Shown here: positions 35,886-44,507 of the stretch, in pieces | Layout: each line of letters opens with the position of its first letter | Position numbering within the stretch: position 1 is the first letter of the stretch | Program-made: the position numbers and the translations under genes | Notes under the pieces: generated by a model | The model's input: the letters and a program-made list of their open reading frames with translations, nothing else | Told to the model about the DNA's origin: nothing | Databases searched by the model: none | Assembly: GCA_036821825.1 (NCBI GenBank) | Contig: DAISIV010000001.1 | Coordinates: 94,575-158,574, forward strand | Reading direction: 5' to 3' | Length of the DNA stretch: 64,000 nucleotides | From: CAITZA01 sp937915285 | Lineage (GTDB): Bacteria; Desulfobacterota; Desulfomonilia; Desulfomonilales; Desulfomonilaceae

Positions 35886-36113
35886 TTTTGACTGTCACCC
35901 CAAGCTTGTGTTTTTTCTATCCGATCCAATTCCTGGCGGATTAAAGGGAAAAGCGCTGTGTATCACGTGTCAAAAGTTTTAGTTTATCACATAACCCTAA
36001 AAAAAATCCAATATTTATTTCCGATTAAACGTGATTCGGCGTCTGGAACCAGCGCAGATCGGGAATCCAGGGAACCCACCCTTAAACACCTCTGAAATGG
36101 TCGTTTTCTATGA

Positions 36114-36944
36114 TTATTTAATTGCTTCCACGATCATCTGATGTCCATACCTGGAGAATCGGATCAATTCATCAATGAGTTTTCGGAACGGTTTGAGCAC
36201 ATAGGGTGTTCCAGTCATTTCTCTTTCCGGGTGATACAGTTTCTTCCGGAGGTTGAATGATCTTGTTTTTATCTCCACTGTTGAGAAGCCCAAGTCTTCA
36301 AGAAGTCTGGCAATAGTCTCTGGCTCAAAAAGAACGATATGGTCGGCCCCGTTAAGATAGACCCATTCCGGACCGTTTATCATTCTCGAAAGGGAGGCGA
36401 AATTGGTGGTGGACAATCTTATGATCCCACCTTCTCTCAGAGACTGGAAGGCCAGATTTAAGGCTCGCCGGGGTGACTGAAGGTGTTCAATAACGTCCCA
36501 AATCCTGACAATGTCAAAAATTCCGGCAGGCGCATTAAATGATTCGGCAGGCTGATCCAGGACGTGCTTAATTCCTGAGGCATGCAGCCGGGCAATCGCT
36601 TTGGCGTTTACCTCCACGGCCCAGGTTTCCCACCCCATATTTTGCGCCTGTTCCAGAAACCAGCCCTTGCCAGGGCCAATCTCCAGAATCTGATTGGTGC
36701 GCCTGAATTTTCCGAGTCGGTTTAACTCTTTTACCAGCCTCTTCTTCTGCGAGGCACTGATGGATTCGTCACCCATCTCGGCCGTTCCTGAAAGGATCTG
36801 ACCATCCAGATGATCTATCAACCTCGGGGTAACATAGACAAGTCCACACCGTTGGCAGCGAACGTGGGCGAACCCCTCCTTAACAAACAGGACAGTCCTG
36901 TCATCAGACTCACAAATGTCGCATGAAGTTTCAACCAGTCTCAT
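36114..36944 (-). CDS. SAM-dependent methyltransferase with N-terminal zinc ribbon
   Basis: 276 residues from the ATG at 36944 (a TTG at 36950 is also in frame). Four cysteines near the N terminus (CDICESDD and CQRCGLVYV) form a likely zinc ribbon. A class I methyltransferase domain follows: LEIGPGKGWFLEQA for SAM binding, VEVNAKAI, FDIVRIWDVIEHLQSP. The arrangement is common in sugar or small-molecule methyltransferases of the Methyltransf_23 type. The substrate is unknown. It stands alone upstream of a divergent HD-domain gene. Confidence 0.82.
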   Translation of the reverse strand: MRLVETSCDICESDDRTVLFVKEGFAHVRCQRCGLVYVTPRLIDHLDGQILSGTAEMGDESISASQKKRLVKELNRLGKFRRTNQILEIGPGKGWFLEQAQNMGWETWAVEVNAKAIARLHASGIKHVLDQPAESFNAPAGIFDIVRIWDVIEHLQSPRRALNLAFQSLREGGIIRLSTTNFASLSRMINGPEWVYLNGADHIVLFEPETIARLLEDLGFSTVEIKTRSFNLRKKLYHPEREMTGTPYVLKPFRKLIDELIRFSRYGHQMIVEAIK

Positions 36945-37228
36945 TAACAATCTGATCTTGTTTCAATTGAAGGCCAAATTCAGTTAAAGGCTCCCGGTCT
37001 CTGGCGGCTGTTTTTCCTATTCCTGATCTCAAGCAGTATACAGCACCGGTATGGTTACCACACTTCGCAAAACAGCCTCAACCTGCCCAAACACCTATAC
37101 CAGAATCGCGAAAAATTTAAACTTTTAAGAGCTTTCTGAGCTGGGCGACCGGGAGCTTAAATCAAGAGTTTCTTGATAACTGCAGCCGATCATGCTACAT
37201 ACGGCGAATTCTGAGAATCTTTGAGAAG

Positions 37229-37837
37229 GTGAAAGAGTTGGAACTCAAACCGATAGCTGATTTCCTGTTTGAAGTTGGAATGCTCAAAAGGACCCCTCGT
37301 TCGGGATTTCAATTCCTCGGTTCAGGCGGTGAGACGGTTGCGGAGCATAGCCTCAGATGCGCAGTCATTGGATATACACTGGCCAAGATGAATGGCGCTA
37401 TCTCAACTGATCGGGTTGCGCTCATGTGTCTGTTTCATGACCTGGTGGAGGCTCGAACCGGAGACCTGAACTATGTCAACAAGAGATACGTCACTGCCGA
37501 CGAGGAATCCGCAGTAAATGACATGACGGCCGGGTTGCCTTTTGGGGAGGAAATCAGAAACTTGACTCGCGAGTTCAATGAGAGGCGCACAGTTGAGTCG
37601 CTCTACGCCAATGACGCTGATCAGCTTGAAATGATTCTGGAACTCAAGGAACTAGGTGACCTGGGTAACAGATACGCCAGTGAATGGATTTCGGCGGCGG
37701 TCAAGAGGTTACGCACCGACGATGGCAGAAGGCTGGCAAGGAGCATTTTAAATACTGATTTCTCGGGATGGTGGTTCAAGGAGAAGGACGACGACTGGTG
37801 GGTTAACGCGGGCAGAGAGGATGCCAGCGAAAAATGA
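37229..37837 (+). CDS. HD-domain hydrolase (YfbR/HDDC2-like)
   Basis: 202 residues from a GTG with GAGAAG just upstream. It has the HD metal ligands in AEHSLRCAV, FHDLVEARTGD and a later conserved Asp in ANDADQLEMILE. HDDC2/YfbR members are 5'-deoxynucleotidases that hydrolyse dNMPs. The FQFLGSGGETVAEHS segment is typical of them. It is upstream of the CHAT-like gene by 50 nt, possibly cotranscribed. Confidence 0.82.
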   Translation: MKELELKPIADFLFEVGMLKRTPRSGFQFLGSGGETVAEHSLRCAVIGYTLAKMNGAISTDRVALMCLFHDLVEARTGDLNYVNKRYVTADEESAVNDMTAGLPFGEEIRNLTREFNERRTVESLYANDADQLEMILELKELGDLGNRYASEWISAAVKRLRTDDGRRLARSILNTDFSGWWFKEKDDDWWVNAGREDASEK

Positions 37838-37887
37838 CAAAGCCGTTCATCCACCTGCTGGACAAGATAACTTCATGAGGGCCGGCC

Positions 37888-39924
37888 ATGAAAATTAGAA
37901 ACTTTTTTCAATCTCCCATCCGGAAACAATGTTCCGCCCGGACGATGTTCCCGACCATCCTGTTCATGCTAATGATACTCACAGTGTTTACTGGATGTCT
38001 CACCCTGGTCGGTGCAAGTGAAATGGTATCGGATGACAGGGACGCTGACATCCATCCACTCATGCGTGGCGCTGGAGAGGAAGAAAAACCGGCTGGGTTT
38101 ACAGACGGTGGAAAATCGGGTGATCCAGTCACTAAGGAAGATTCCAGGAGAAAATACAAGTGGCTGTTCCGGGATAGCGACCCACAGTCAACAGAGCCTT
38201 CTGAACAACCGGTAGGCCAACTCGAAAAGTTTGACAGACAGGTAAAACAGGCGCGTAAACTTTACCTCGGCGGCGAAAAAGAGAACTCTATCCTGGAATA
38301 CAGGAATGCCATAGACAATTTTGAATCCATCCTTGATGACCTTCCGTACGGTAGTCCTTCCCTGAGGGAGTTGGAGGTTCGTTATCCCGTATTCGAGGAG
38401 ATGGTTATTCGAGTCCTTGGACCTCTAAATTCTGAAATCAGGGAAGAAGACACCGGGCTCATTTTTCACCTGATGGAAAAGAGGAGGCTTGCCAGACGGA
38501 ACCTCACCCTGAAAAAGGCCGGAGCCATTGAGCCTTACGATGTGCCTCCAGAACTCCTGAAACAGGAATCTGATTTACTGATCGAACTTAATGAAATCCA
38601 GAAATCCTTTCAGTCTGCCTCCAACAGGAAAGCAGAAGAGTCCATTAAGACAAACCTTATCGACATCAGACAGTTAATTCAGAAAAAATCACCCAAGTAT
38701 TCGTTTTTACGTAAGAGCTTACCCATTTCGCTAGCTGAAATCAGGAGGGAATACATTGCGCCAAACGAATTGGTGATGGATTTCAACTTGTTCTCGGACA
38801 GAATGTTGGTAGGCATGCTGACCAACGATGAGAACACTTATTTCCAGATCCCGTTCAATCGGCACGAGCTGGAAAAAGGAATATTCCTTCTGCAGGAACG
38901 ACTTCGTGAATTCATGATCGGAAGTGAAGCGTCATTTATGGGACATGCATGGAAAGAACCTTGTCGGCGCGTCTATCGGTCATTACTCGGAAGGCTTCCA
39001 GCGCCTCCACCAGAAAAAAACGTCATTTTTATAATACCGGATCGCTCTCTATGGTACTTACCCTTTTCAGCCCTGCTTGACGCCGAAGACAGGCCGTTCG
39101 GACAAGACAGGGTCATAACCATGATCCCATCGGCTGATTTCCTCAAATTTACCCGTTCCGCAGCCAAAACTGAGAATCAACTAGTAGCCAAGAACAGCTT
39201 GCTCGTCTTTGAATCAATCCCCTGGATCTCGGAAGATGAAATCAGGCAACCTGCGAGTTCATCGGGTCCGCATAAGAAATCAGCCCAGAAAAAACTCACT
39301 GAGAGTGAAAAGATTGAGAAACTGATTCTAAGCAATCCCGTTTACCCCAAACCATCGGATATCGTCATGGGAGTGCAGAAGATATTCAGAAATTTCGAGG
39401 TCTGGGTTGGCCCTACAGCGACTGTTGAAAGACTGTCTGATCTGAAGAACCGTAAAGAGAGCGTTCTCATACTTGCGCTGCCTCTTGGAGTTCCAGATAC
39501 GGTTAGCGGAGACTTCCAGCCGGCATTCTTTTTCTCTCCGGACAAGCAGGGTAGACGCAAAGTAGTATGCAAGAAATTCTTTTCAGTGTCCGTAAATACC
39601 AATCTTCTTGTAAATCCGGTAGCCTGGTTTGAGATACAGGATAAGGACGCGCCTCTTGGTGAAGGCCCGCTGCTGTTAAATCTGGGGTTCTTCTATTCGG
39701 GCGTAAAAATGGGGCTTATCAATTATTCGGATCCCAATTGGGGAGCTGATGAACCATTTCTGATGAACGCGTTGAAAAAAATCTCAGAGAAAACAAAACC
39801 AGGACAGGCAATCGCTTCTTTCAGCAAGGAACTTCCACAAAGCCTTGACTCATCCTTCACCGGTAGACCACCGAGTTGGGCCGGCTGGATACTTCACGGC
39901 GATCCCGGGCGCAATACACCTTAG
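37888..39924 (+). CDS. Exported CHAT-like protein lacking the catalytic His-Cys dyad
   Basis: 678 residues. A signal-type helix at about 23-43 contains FTGC (residues 34-37), a possible lipobox. Residues 100-290 are helical and charged; residues about 295-678 follow the CHAT protease plan: IPDRSLWYLPFSALLDAEDRPFG, MIPSADFL, then LILALPLGVPD at the position of the usual HLATHG, LLVNPVAWF at that of VVLSAC, and SWAGWILHGDPG at the end. The family's His and Cys therefore read Leu (about 533) and Ala or Val (578-579), so peptidase activity is unlikely. The fold call rests on motif order read by eye. It may bind a partner rather than cut it. A GAGGG box precedes the ATG. Confidence 0.65.
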   Translation: MKIRNFFQSPIRKQCSARTMFPTILFMLMILTVFTGCLTLVGASEMVSDDRDADIHPLMRGAGEEEKPAGFTDGGKSGDPVTKEDSRRKYKWLFRDSDPQSTEPSEQPVGQLEKFDRQVKQARKLYLGGEKENSILEYRNAIDNFESILDDLPYGSPSLRELEVRYPVFEEMVIRVLGPLNSEIREEDTGLIFHLMEKRRLARRNLTLKKAGAIEPYDVPPELLKQESDLLIELNEIQKSFQSASNRKAEESIKTNLIDIRQLIQKKSPKYSFLRKSLPISLAEIRREYIAPNELVMDFNLFSDRMLVGMLTNDENTYFQIPFNRHELEKGIFLLQERLREFMIGSEASFMGHAWKEPCRRVYRSLLGRLPAPPPEKNVIFIIPDRSLWYLPFSALLDAEDRPFGQDRVITMIPSADFLKFTRSAAKTENQLVAKNSLLVFESIPWISEDEIRQPASSSGPHKKSAQKKLTESEKIEKLILSNPVYPKPSDIVMGVQKIFRNFEVWVGPTATVERLSDLKNRKESVLILALPLGVPDTVSGDFQPAFFFSPDKQGRRKVVCKKFFSVSVNTNLLVNPVAWFEIQDKDAPLGEGPLLLNLGFFYSGVKMGLINYSDPNWGADEPFLMNALKKISEKTKPGQAIASFSKELPQSLDSSFTGRPPSWAGWILHGDPGRNTP

Positions 39925-40032
39925 GAAAGGCAGAGGATTCAGGGTCAAAGCCATGACATAAGGCTGTTGCGAGGGGTAATCCCAGAATGTCATCCATGGA
40001 TATTCCGAAACATCTGGAACACCAGCAAGCCT

Positions 40033-40063
40033 AAAAAAACAAACTCCGGCGCAAGGACCGGAG
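40033..40063 (-). terminator. Rho-independent terminator of rpsT
   Basis: On the minus strand, CTCCGG (40063-40058) and CCGGAG (40049-40044) pair around an 8-nt loop and are followed by TTTGTTTTTTTAG. It lies about 145 nt downstream of rpsT. The gap 39925-40209 otherwise holds nothing I can identify. Confidence 0.75.
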
Positions 40064-40209
40064 ATAATAGCCAGTGTCTGTTTTGAAGAAGTATAGGCGC
40101 GGGTTATCAGTCGGAAAGCTACCGTTTAATATTCTTCAGTAATCCGTAATAACCGGCGAGCTAGTCCTCAGGGCGTTACCACTGTCTTGATTGAGAAATG
40201 ATTCCCAAA

Positions 40210-40464
40210 CTATGCAGGGAGTTTCTTTGACAGACGCGCAACCGTCCTAGAGGCTGTATTGGCATGAAAGATGCCCTTGGAAACACCCTTGTCCAGGAGT
40301 GATACCGCAGATCTCAAAAGCTGTGACGCCTCCGGAGCCTTGTCCTCTAATGCTTTAAGGTATTTTTTCAGCGCTGTTTTTACTTTTGACTTGTAAGACA
40401 TATTTCTAAGTCGTTTTTTCTCGTTCTGTCGGATCCTCTTCAACGCTGATGGGTGGTTAGCCAT
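40210..40464 (-). CDS. rpsT: 30S ribosomal protein S20
   Basis: 84 residues, the full S20 length. It begins ANHPSALKRIRQNEKKRLRN and has the C-terminal FHANTASRTVARLSKKL, both diagnostic. S20 binds 16S rRNA early in small-subunit assembly. AAGGAG precedes the ATG. It is divergent from murJ, with palindromes in the shared promoter region. Confidence 0.97.
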   Translation of the reverse strand: MANHPSALKRIRQNEKKRLRNMSYKSKVKTALKKYLKALEDKAPEASQLLRSAVSLLDKGVSKGIFHANTASRTVARLSKKLPA

Positions 40465-40491
40465 TCATAAGCTCCTTATTTTATATAAGTC

Positions 40492-40571
40492 ATTGTTAAC
40501 AATATCGTGTTATATAGTCCTGCCTGTTCGTGTGAACAGCGTTTGACGAATTCGCGGTAATATTTTACCGC
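40492..40571. promoter_or_regulatory. Three palindromes in rpsT-murJ divergent promoter region
   Basis: ATTGTTAACAAT at 40492-40503, CTGTTC-GTGT-GAACAG at 40524-40539 and GCGGTAA-TATT-TTACCGC at 40554-40571. A plausible rpsT -10 box (TATAAC on the minus strand) lies between the first two. The middle one fits a CTGT-N8-ACAG pattern, like LexA boxes of some bacteria; the right one ends 17 nt before the murJ ATG and could fold in its leader RNA. Binding proteins are unknown. Confidence 0.5.
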
Positions 40572-40588
40572 TTACGGAATTGTACTTT

Positions 40589-42202
40589 ATGACAGAAATA
40601 CAGAAATCAAGTCAAGAGATTTCATCCAGAAGAAGTCAAAACGTAGAATCCGAGAAGCTTGCCATGACTAAGGCGGCGGGGGTTGTAGGCTTCTGGACGT
40701 CATTAAGCAGGATAACCGGATTTGTGCGTGACATGGCGATAGCTCTTTTCATGGGCGCTGGTCCGGGCGCAGATGCCTTCTTTGTGGCATTCAGGATTCC
40801 CAACCTGTTGCGCAGACTATTTGCCGAAGGAGCCCTGACTGCAGCTTTTATTCCCACTTACGTGGATGTGCTCCAGAGAAAGGGATTGTCCGAGGCGGCA
40901 AGACTTGCTCAGGTGGCGTTCACATTTTCAGGCATCATCCTGACTTTTATAACAATCCTTGGGGTCAGCTTTACCCCTTACATAGTTGAGCTGATAGCCC
41001 CAGGATTTAGCTCAGACCCCGAGAAATTCAATTTGACAGTCGAACTTACCAGGATAATGTTCCCATACATCTTTTTCATATCCCTGGTCGCGCTTTTGTC
41101 GGGCGCCCTAAACTCTCTTGGAGTATTCGCTCCATCGGCCGCGGCGCCGATCCTGCTCAACCTGACCATGATCGGGAGTGTCATGATTTTCAGCGCCCAT
41201 TACAAGTGCGCCGCCTACTACGCGCTTTCCTGGGCAGTGATACTGGCAGGCTTGTTTCAGTTGCTGCTGCAGTTGCCATTTCTACCTAAAATGGGAATTA
41301 AACTGAGGTTGAATCTTGATTTTTCGAATCCAGCCTTACGCAAAATGGGCGCCCTTTTCGTGCCAGCGGCCATTGGAGGCGCAGTTTATCAAATTAATGT
41401 CCTAGTCGGCACCATTTTAGCCTCGATGCTACCTGCAGGTGGGGTTTCCTGGCTTTATTATGCCGATCGTCTGGTAGAGTTGCCTCTGGGAATTTTCGCC
41501 ATAGCATTGGGCACGGCTGTTCTTCCTTCCATGTCCAGGCTGGCCGGACAAGGCGATTACAAGTCCCTGATGAAATCATTGTCTTTTTCTTTGGGACTAA
41601 TAGCGTTTCTGACAATACCGGCGTCCGTCGGTCTGATCTTGCTAAGGGAACCGATTGTGGCGGTGCTTTTCCAGAGAGGCTTGTTCACCTACTCCGATAC
41701 CCTGGAGACTGCTTACGCTCTTCTGTTTTACACTTCAGGATTATGGGCTTATTCAGGATTAAAAGTGGTTACCCAGGCCTTCTTTTCACTCAAGGACACT
41801 AAAACCCCTCTTTACGTCTCCATCGGATCGGTCCTCACCAATCTTGTTTTTGGACTGTTGTTGATGGGGCCCATGCGTCACGGTGGACTGGCCCTGGCCA
41901 CGGCCATCTCTGCAGCGCTAAATGTCTCGATCCTGTTTACGATACTCGTGAGGCGGGTTGGATTGTTTCCGATGCGCGACTTCAGTATTTCTTTGGCGAG
42001 GGTCATTGTCGCCTCAACGGCCATGGGGATTTTCATATGGCTGTCCAGGGATTATGCAGACTGGAGTTCGGGACTGAACCTCGCAAACGGCCTGATTCTA
42101 TTGGGATTGCTTGTGGGAGGTATGGGACTGTTTTTTATTTCGGCCCTTTTTTTGAAGTGCTCAGAGATCAGCATGTTTCGATCGTTGCTGACCAGAAAAT
42201 AA
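40589..42202 (+). CDS. murJ: Lipid II flippase MurJ (MviN)
   Basis: 537 residues from the ATG at 40589 (a TTG at 40580 is in frame). About 14 membrane helices; the N-terminal SRITGFVRDMAIALFMGAG, FRIPNLLRRLFAEGALTAAFIP and WLYYADRLVELPLGIFAIALGTAVLP are MurJ hallmarks, including the central arginines. It moves lipid II to the periplasmic side for peptidoglycan synthesis. It runs convergently with the metallo-beta-lactamase gene, 25 nt apart. Confidence 0.94.
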   Translation: MTEIQKSSQEISSRRSQNVESEKLAMTKAAGVVGFWTSLSRITGFVRDMAIALFMGAGPGADAFFVAFRIPNLLRRLFAEGALTAAFIPTYVDVLQRKGLSEAARLAQVAFTFSGIILTFITILGVSFTPYIVELIAPGFSSDPEKFNLTVELTRIMFPYIFFISLVALLSGALNSLGVFAPSAAAPILLNLTMIGSVMIFSAHYKCAAYYALSWAVILAGLFQLLLQLPFLPKMGIKLRLNLDFSNPALRKMGALFVPAAIGGAVYQINVLVGTILASMLPAGGVSWLYYADRLVELPLGIFAIALGTAVLPSMSRLAGQGDYKSLMKSLSFSLGLIAFLTIPASVGLILLREPIVAVLFQRGLFTYSDTLETAYALLFYTSGLWAYSGLKVVTQAFFSLKDTKTPLYVSIGSVLTNLVFGLLLMGPMRHGGLALATAISAALNVSILFTILVRRVGLFPMRDFSISLARVIVASTAMGIFIWLSRDYADWSSGLNLANGLILLGLLVGGMGLFFISALFLKCSEISMFRSLLTRK

Positions 42203-42227
42203 GGGGTTGGCTAACGGTCGAGACTTT

Positions 42228-43073
42228 TTACAGATAGATGGTAGCGCCTTCTCTGGCCGCATCTATCTCGATCTGGTAACCCTGCACGTCCAGATACTCC
42301 CATGCCCTGTCGATTATTTTTGAAACGCCCTTGTCAGTGCGCCATGGGTCATGGTGAAACAGGAAAAGTTTCTTCACCTCTGCCTGTATGGCCAAACGGC
42401 AGACTGATTCATAATCCGAGTGTCCCCAACCGCGTCTTGTCTGTATTTCTTCAGGAAGATATTGGGCGTCATGAACGAGAACATCGGCGCCTCGACAAAA
42501 TTTGACGAAATCCCTGAATGCGCTGCCAACCCAACCATCTTCAAGAAGCTCGTTGTCCGTGAGAAAAACAAAAGTCTTTCCATTTTCCTGAAATTTGAAA
42601 CCCAACCCCCCCTGAGGGTGCTGTAGCGGGTGAGAGAATACGGAAACATCTCCCATCTGAAAACTTGTAACCGGAGCTTCCGCTGGAGGATCTATTTTGG
42701 CTTTCAAATCCTCGTATCGAACAGGCCACGCGCCATCAATGTAGTCACTGCAAAAAATTCTTTTCAGACCTGCGAAGCACTGTCTGCACCCATTGACGGT
42801 TATATGACATTCCGGTCTAAATAGGGGACCGAAGAAAGGTAGGCCCAAGAGGTGGTCCCAATGTATGTGGGTCATAAAGAGGTTCACTTTTGAGGACCGG
42901 TCATCTTTGATGATCTGGTCTCCCAGGTTTCGTATGCCAGTGCCGCAGTCTATTATGGACGTTTGACCTGATTCAGACACAACCTCGACGCAGGTGGTAT
43001 TGCCACCATATATTACGGTTTCAGGTCCGGGGGCGGCGATGGATCCTCTGGAGCCCCAAAATTTTATTTTCAT
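42228..43073 (-). CDS. Metallo-beta-lactamase fold hydrolase
   Basis: 281 residues. It begins MKIKFWGSRGSIAAPGP, then GGNTTCVEV and IIDCGTGIRNLG; the metal motif is MTHIHWDHLLGLPFF (HxHxDH), followed by HDAQYLPEE and LFLFHHDPWRTD. This is the PhnP/RNase Z-like branch often found in signalling proteins and cyclic phosphodiesterases. No accessory domain is present. Substrate unknown. Confidence 0.85.
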   Translation of the reverse strand: MKIKFWGSRGSIAAPGPETVIYGGNTTCVEVVSESGQTSIIDCGTGIRNLGDQIIKDDRSSKVNLFMTHIHWDHLLGLPFFGPLFRPECHITVNGCRQCFAGLKRIFCSDYIDGAWPVRYEDLKAKIDPPAEAPVTSFQMGDVSVFSHPLQHPQGGLGFKFQENGKTFVFLTDNELLEDGWVGSAFRDFVKFCRGADVLVHDAQYLPEEIQTRRGWGHSDYESVCRLAIQAEVKKLFLFHHDPWRTDKGVSKIIDRAWEYLDVQGYQIEIDAAREGATIYL

Positions 43074-43270
43074 GCTATTCTCTTGATGCTTTTCGGCGTA
43101 AAAATATATTAAATTTCAGCGTCAAAAGACAACTACCAGCGCACCATCAGTTCGTAATGGTAAGCATAAGCCATCAGATTAGTTAACTCAAGGAATTGTT
43201 ACACAACTGAGGCTTATAAGGTAGCATGTTAGTTTTATTATATAACATGAACTGTTGAGGAGTCCATTGG

Positions 43271-44440
43271 ATGAGCAAGGAATTTGAGAAAAATTCGTCA
43301 TGGACAAAAGAGATAACAGAGATAGAACGCGCTGGACTTTTGCGACGTATGCCGGAGGTTGAGGGCATTCCTGGCCGAACTGTGACGGTTAACGGCAAGC
43401 AGGCTTTGAATTTCTCTGGCAATAATTACCTCGGTCTTGCAGCCGATGACCGAATCATTAGAGCCATGATTGATTCAGCACGAATTTTCGGCGCAGGCTC
43501 CACGGCATCGCGTCTGATCGCAGGCAACACAGAGCCTCACAGAGAACTTGAGCAATATATTGCCTCCTGGAAAGACGCTGAAACAGCCTTGGTGTTCGGC
43601 AGCGGCTACCAGGCCAACATCGGTATAATCACCGCTCTGACCAACGAACAAGACCTCATAGTTTCGGACGAGTTAAACCATGCCAGCATTATAGACGGCT
43701 GCAGGCTCTCCAAAGCAAAGACCCTCGTGTACCCGCACCTTGATTTGGCCACCGCTAAAAAGAGCCTTCTATCAGGTCATTACAGGCGCAGATTTTTGAT
43801 AACAGAATCAGTTTTTTCCATGGACGGCGATTTTGCTCCACTCGATGATCTTTACGACATAAGCCAAACTTGCGGTGGTTACATGATGGTTGATGAGGCT
43901 CACGCCACGGGAGTCAAGGGGCCTGCAGGGCAAGGGTTGGCTTCGGAATTTCGGGTTACGCCGGAAATACAGATGGGAACTCTCGGAAAAGCTCTTGGAG
44001 TTGCAGGAGCGTATGTGGTTGGAAGCAAAGCTCTGATAAGCCTGATCCTCAACAGGGCCCGTTCACTGATTTACACCACGGCTCAACCCCCTGCAATTAT
44101 GGCTGCCGCTACTGAGGCGATAAAAATAGTCGCATCCGAAGAGGGAATTCAACTAAGGCGAAAACTCCAAAGAAATGCCACACATTTAAACAGGTTGTTG
44201 CGACCATTAATCGGCGATAAATCCACTCCGAGTCATATAGTTCCGATTAACATAGGCGACTCAAAAAAAACCATGCGTTTGAGCCAGTCCTGTCTTGATC
44301 AAGGCATATTTGTTCAGGGCATCAGGTATCCTTCTGTGCCGGAGGGATCAGCCAGGCTTCGTCTCACACTGATGAGTTCTCACACCACCGGTGATATTGA
44401 AACAGTGGCTGAGGTGCTTCTAAAGGAAATTTACTCATGA
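43271..44440 (+). CDS. bioF: 8-amino-7-oxononanoate synthase or related alpha-oxoamine synthase
   Basis: 389 residues, fold-type I PLP enzyme. FSGNNYLGLA, GAGSTASRLIAGN, SDELNHASIIDGCRLS, VDEAHATGVKGPAGQG and the PLP lysine in GTLGKALGVAGAYVVGS match BioF/Kbl. The closing PSVPEGSARLRLTLMSSHT favours BioF, which joins pimeloyl-ACP or -CoA with alanine in biotin synthesis. No other bio gene is in the window, so glycine C-acetyltransferase or a sphingolipid-type synthase remains possible. GAGGAG lies 8-9 nt before the ATG. Confidence 0.8.
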   Translation: MSKEFEKNSSWTKEITEIERAGLLRRMPEVEGIPGRTVTVNGKQALNFSGNNYLGLAADDRIIRAMIDSARIFGAGSTASRLIAGNTEPHRELEQYIASWKDAETALVFGSGYQANIGIITALTNEQDLIVSDELNHASIIDGCRLSKAKTLVYPHLDLATAKKSLLSGHYRRRFLITESVFSMDGDFAPLDDLYDISQTCGGYMMVDEAHATGVKGPAGQGLASEFRVTPEIQMGTLGKALGVAGAYVVGSKALISLILNRARSLIYTTAQPPAIMAAATEAIKIVASEEGIQLRRKLQRNATHLNRLLRPLIGDKSTPSHIVPINIGDSKKTMRLSQSCLDQGIFVQGIRYPSVPEGSARLRLTLMSSHTTGDIETVAEVLLKEIYS

Positions 44441-44507
44441 GGCTGGACCTTGATTCATTCGCCACATACCTCCCGAATTGGTCCAAATGATTGAATAAAG
44501 GAGACAA

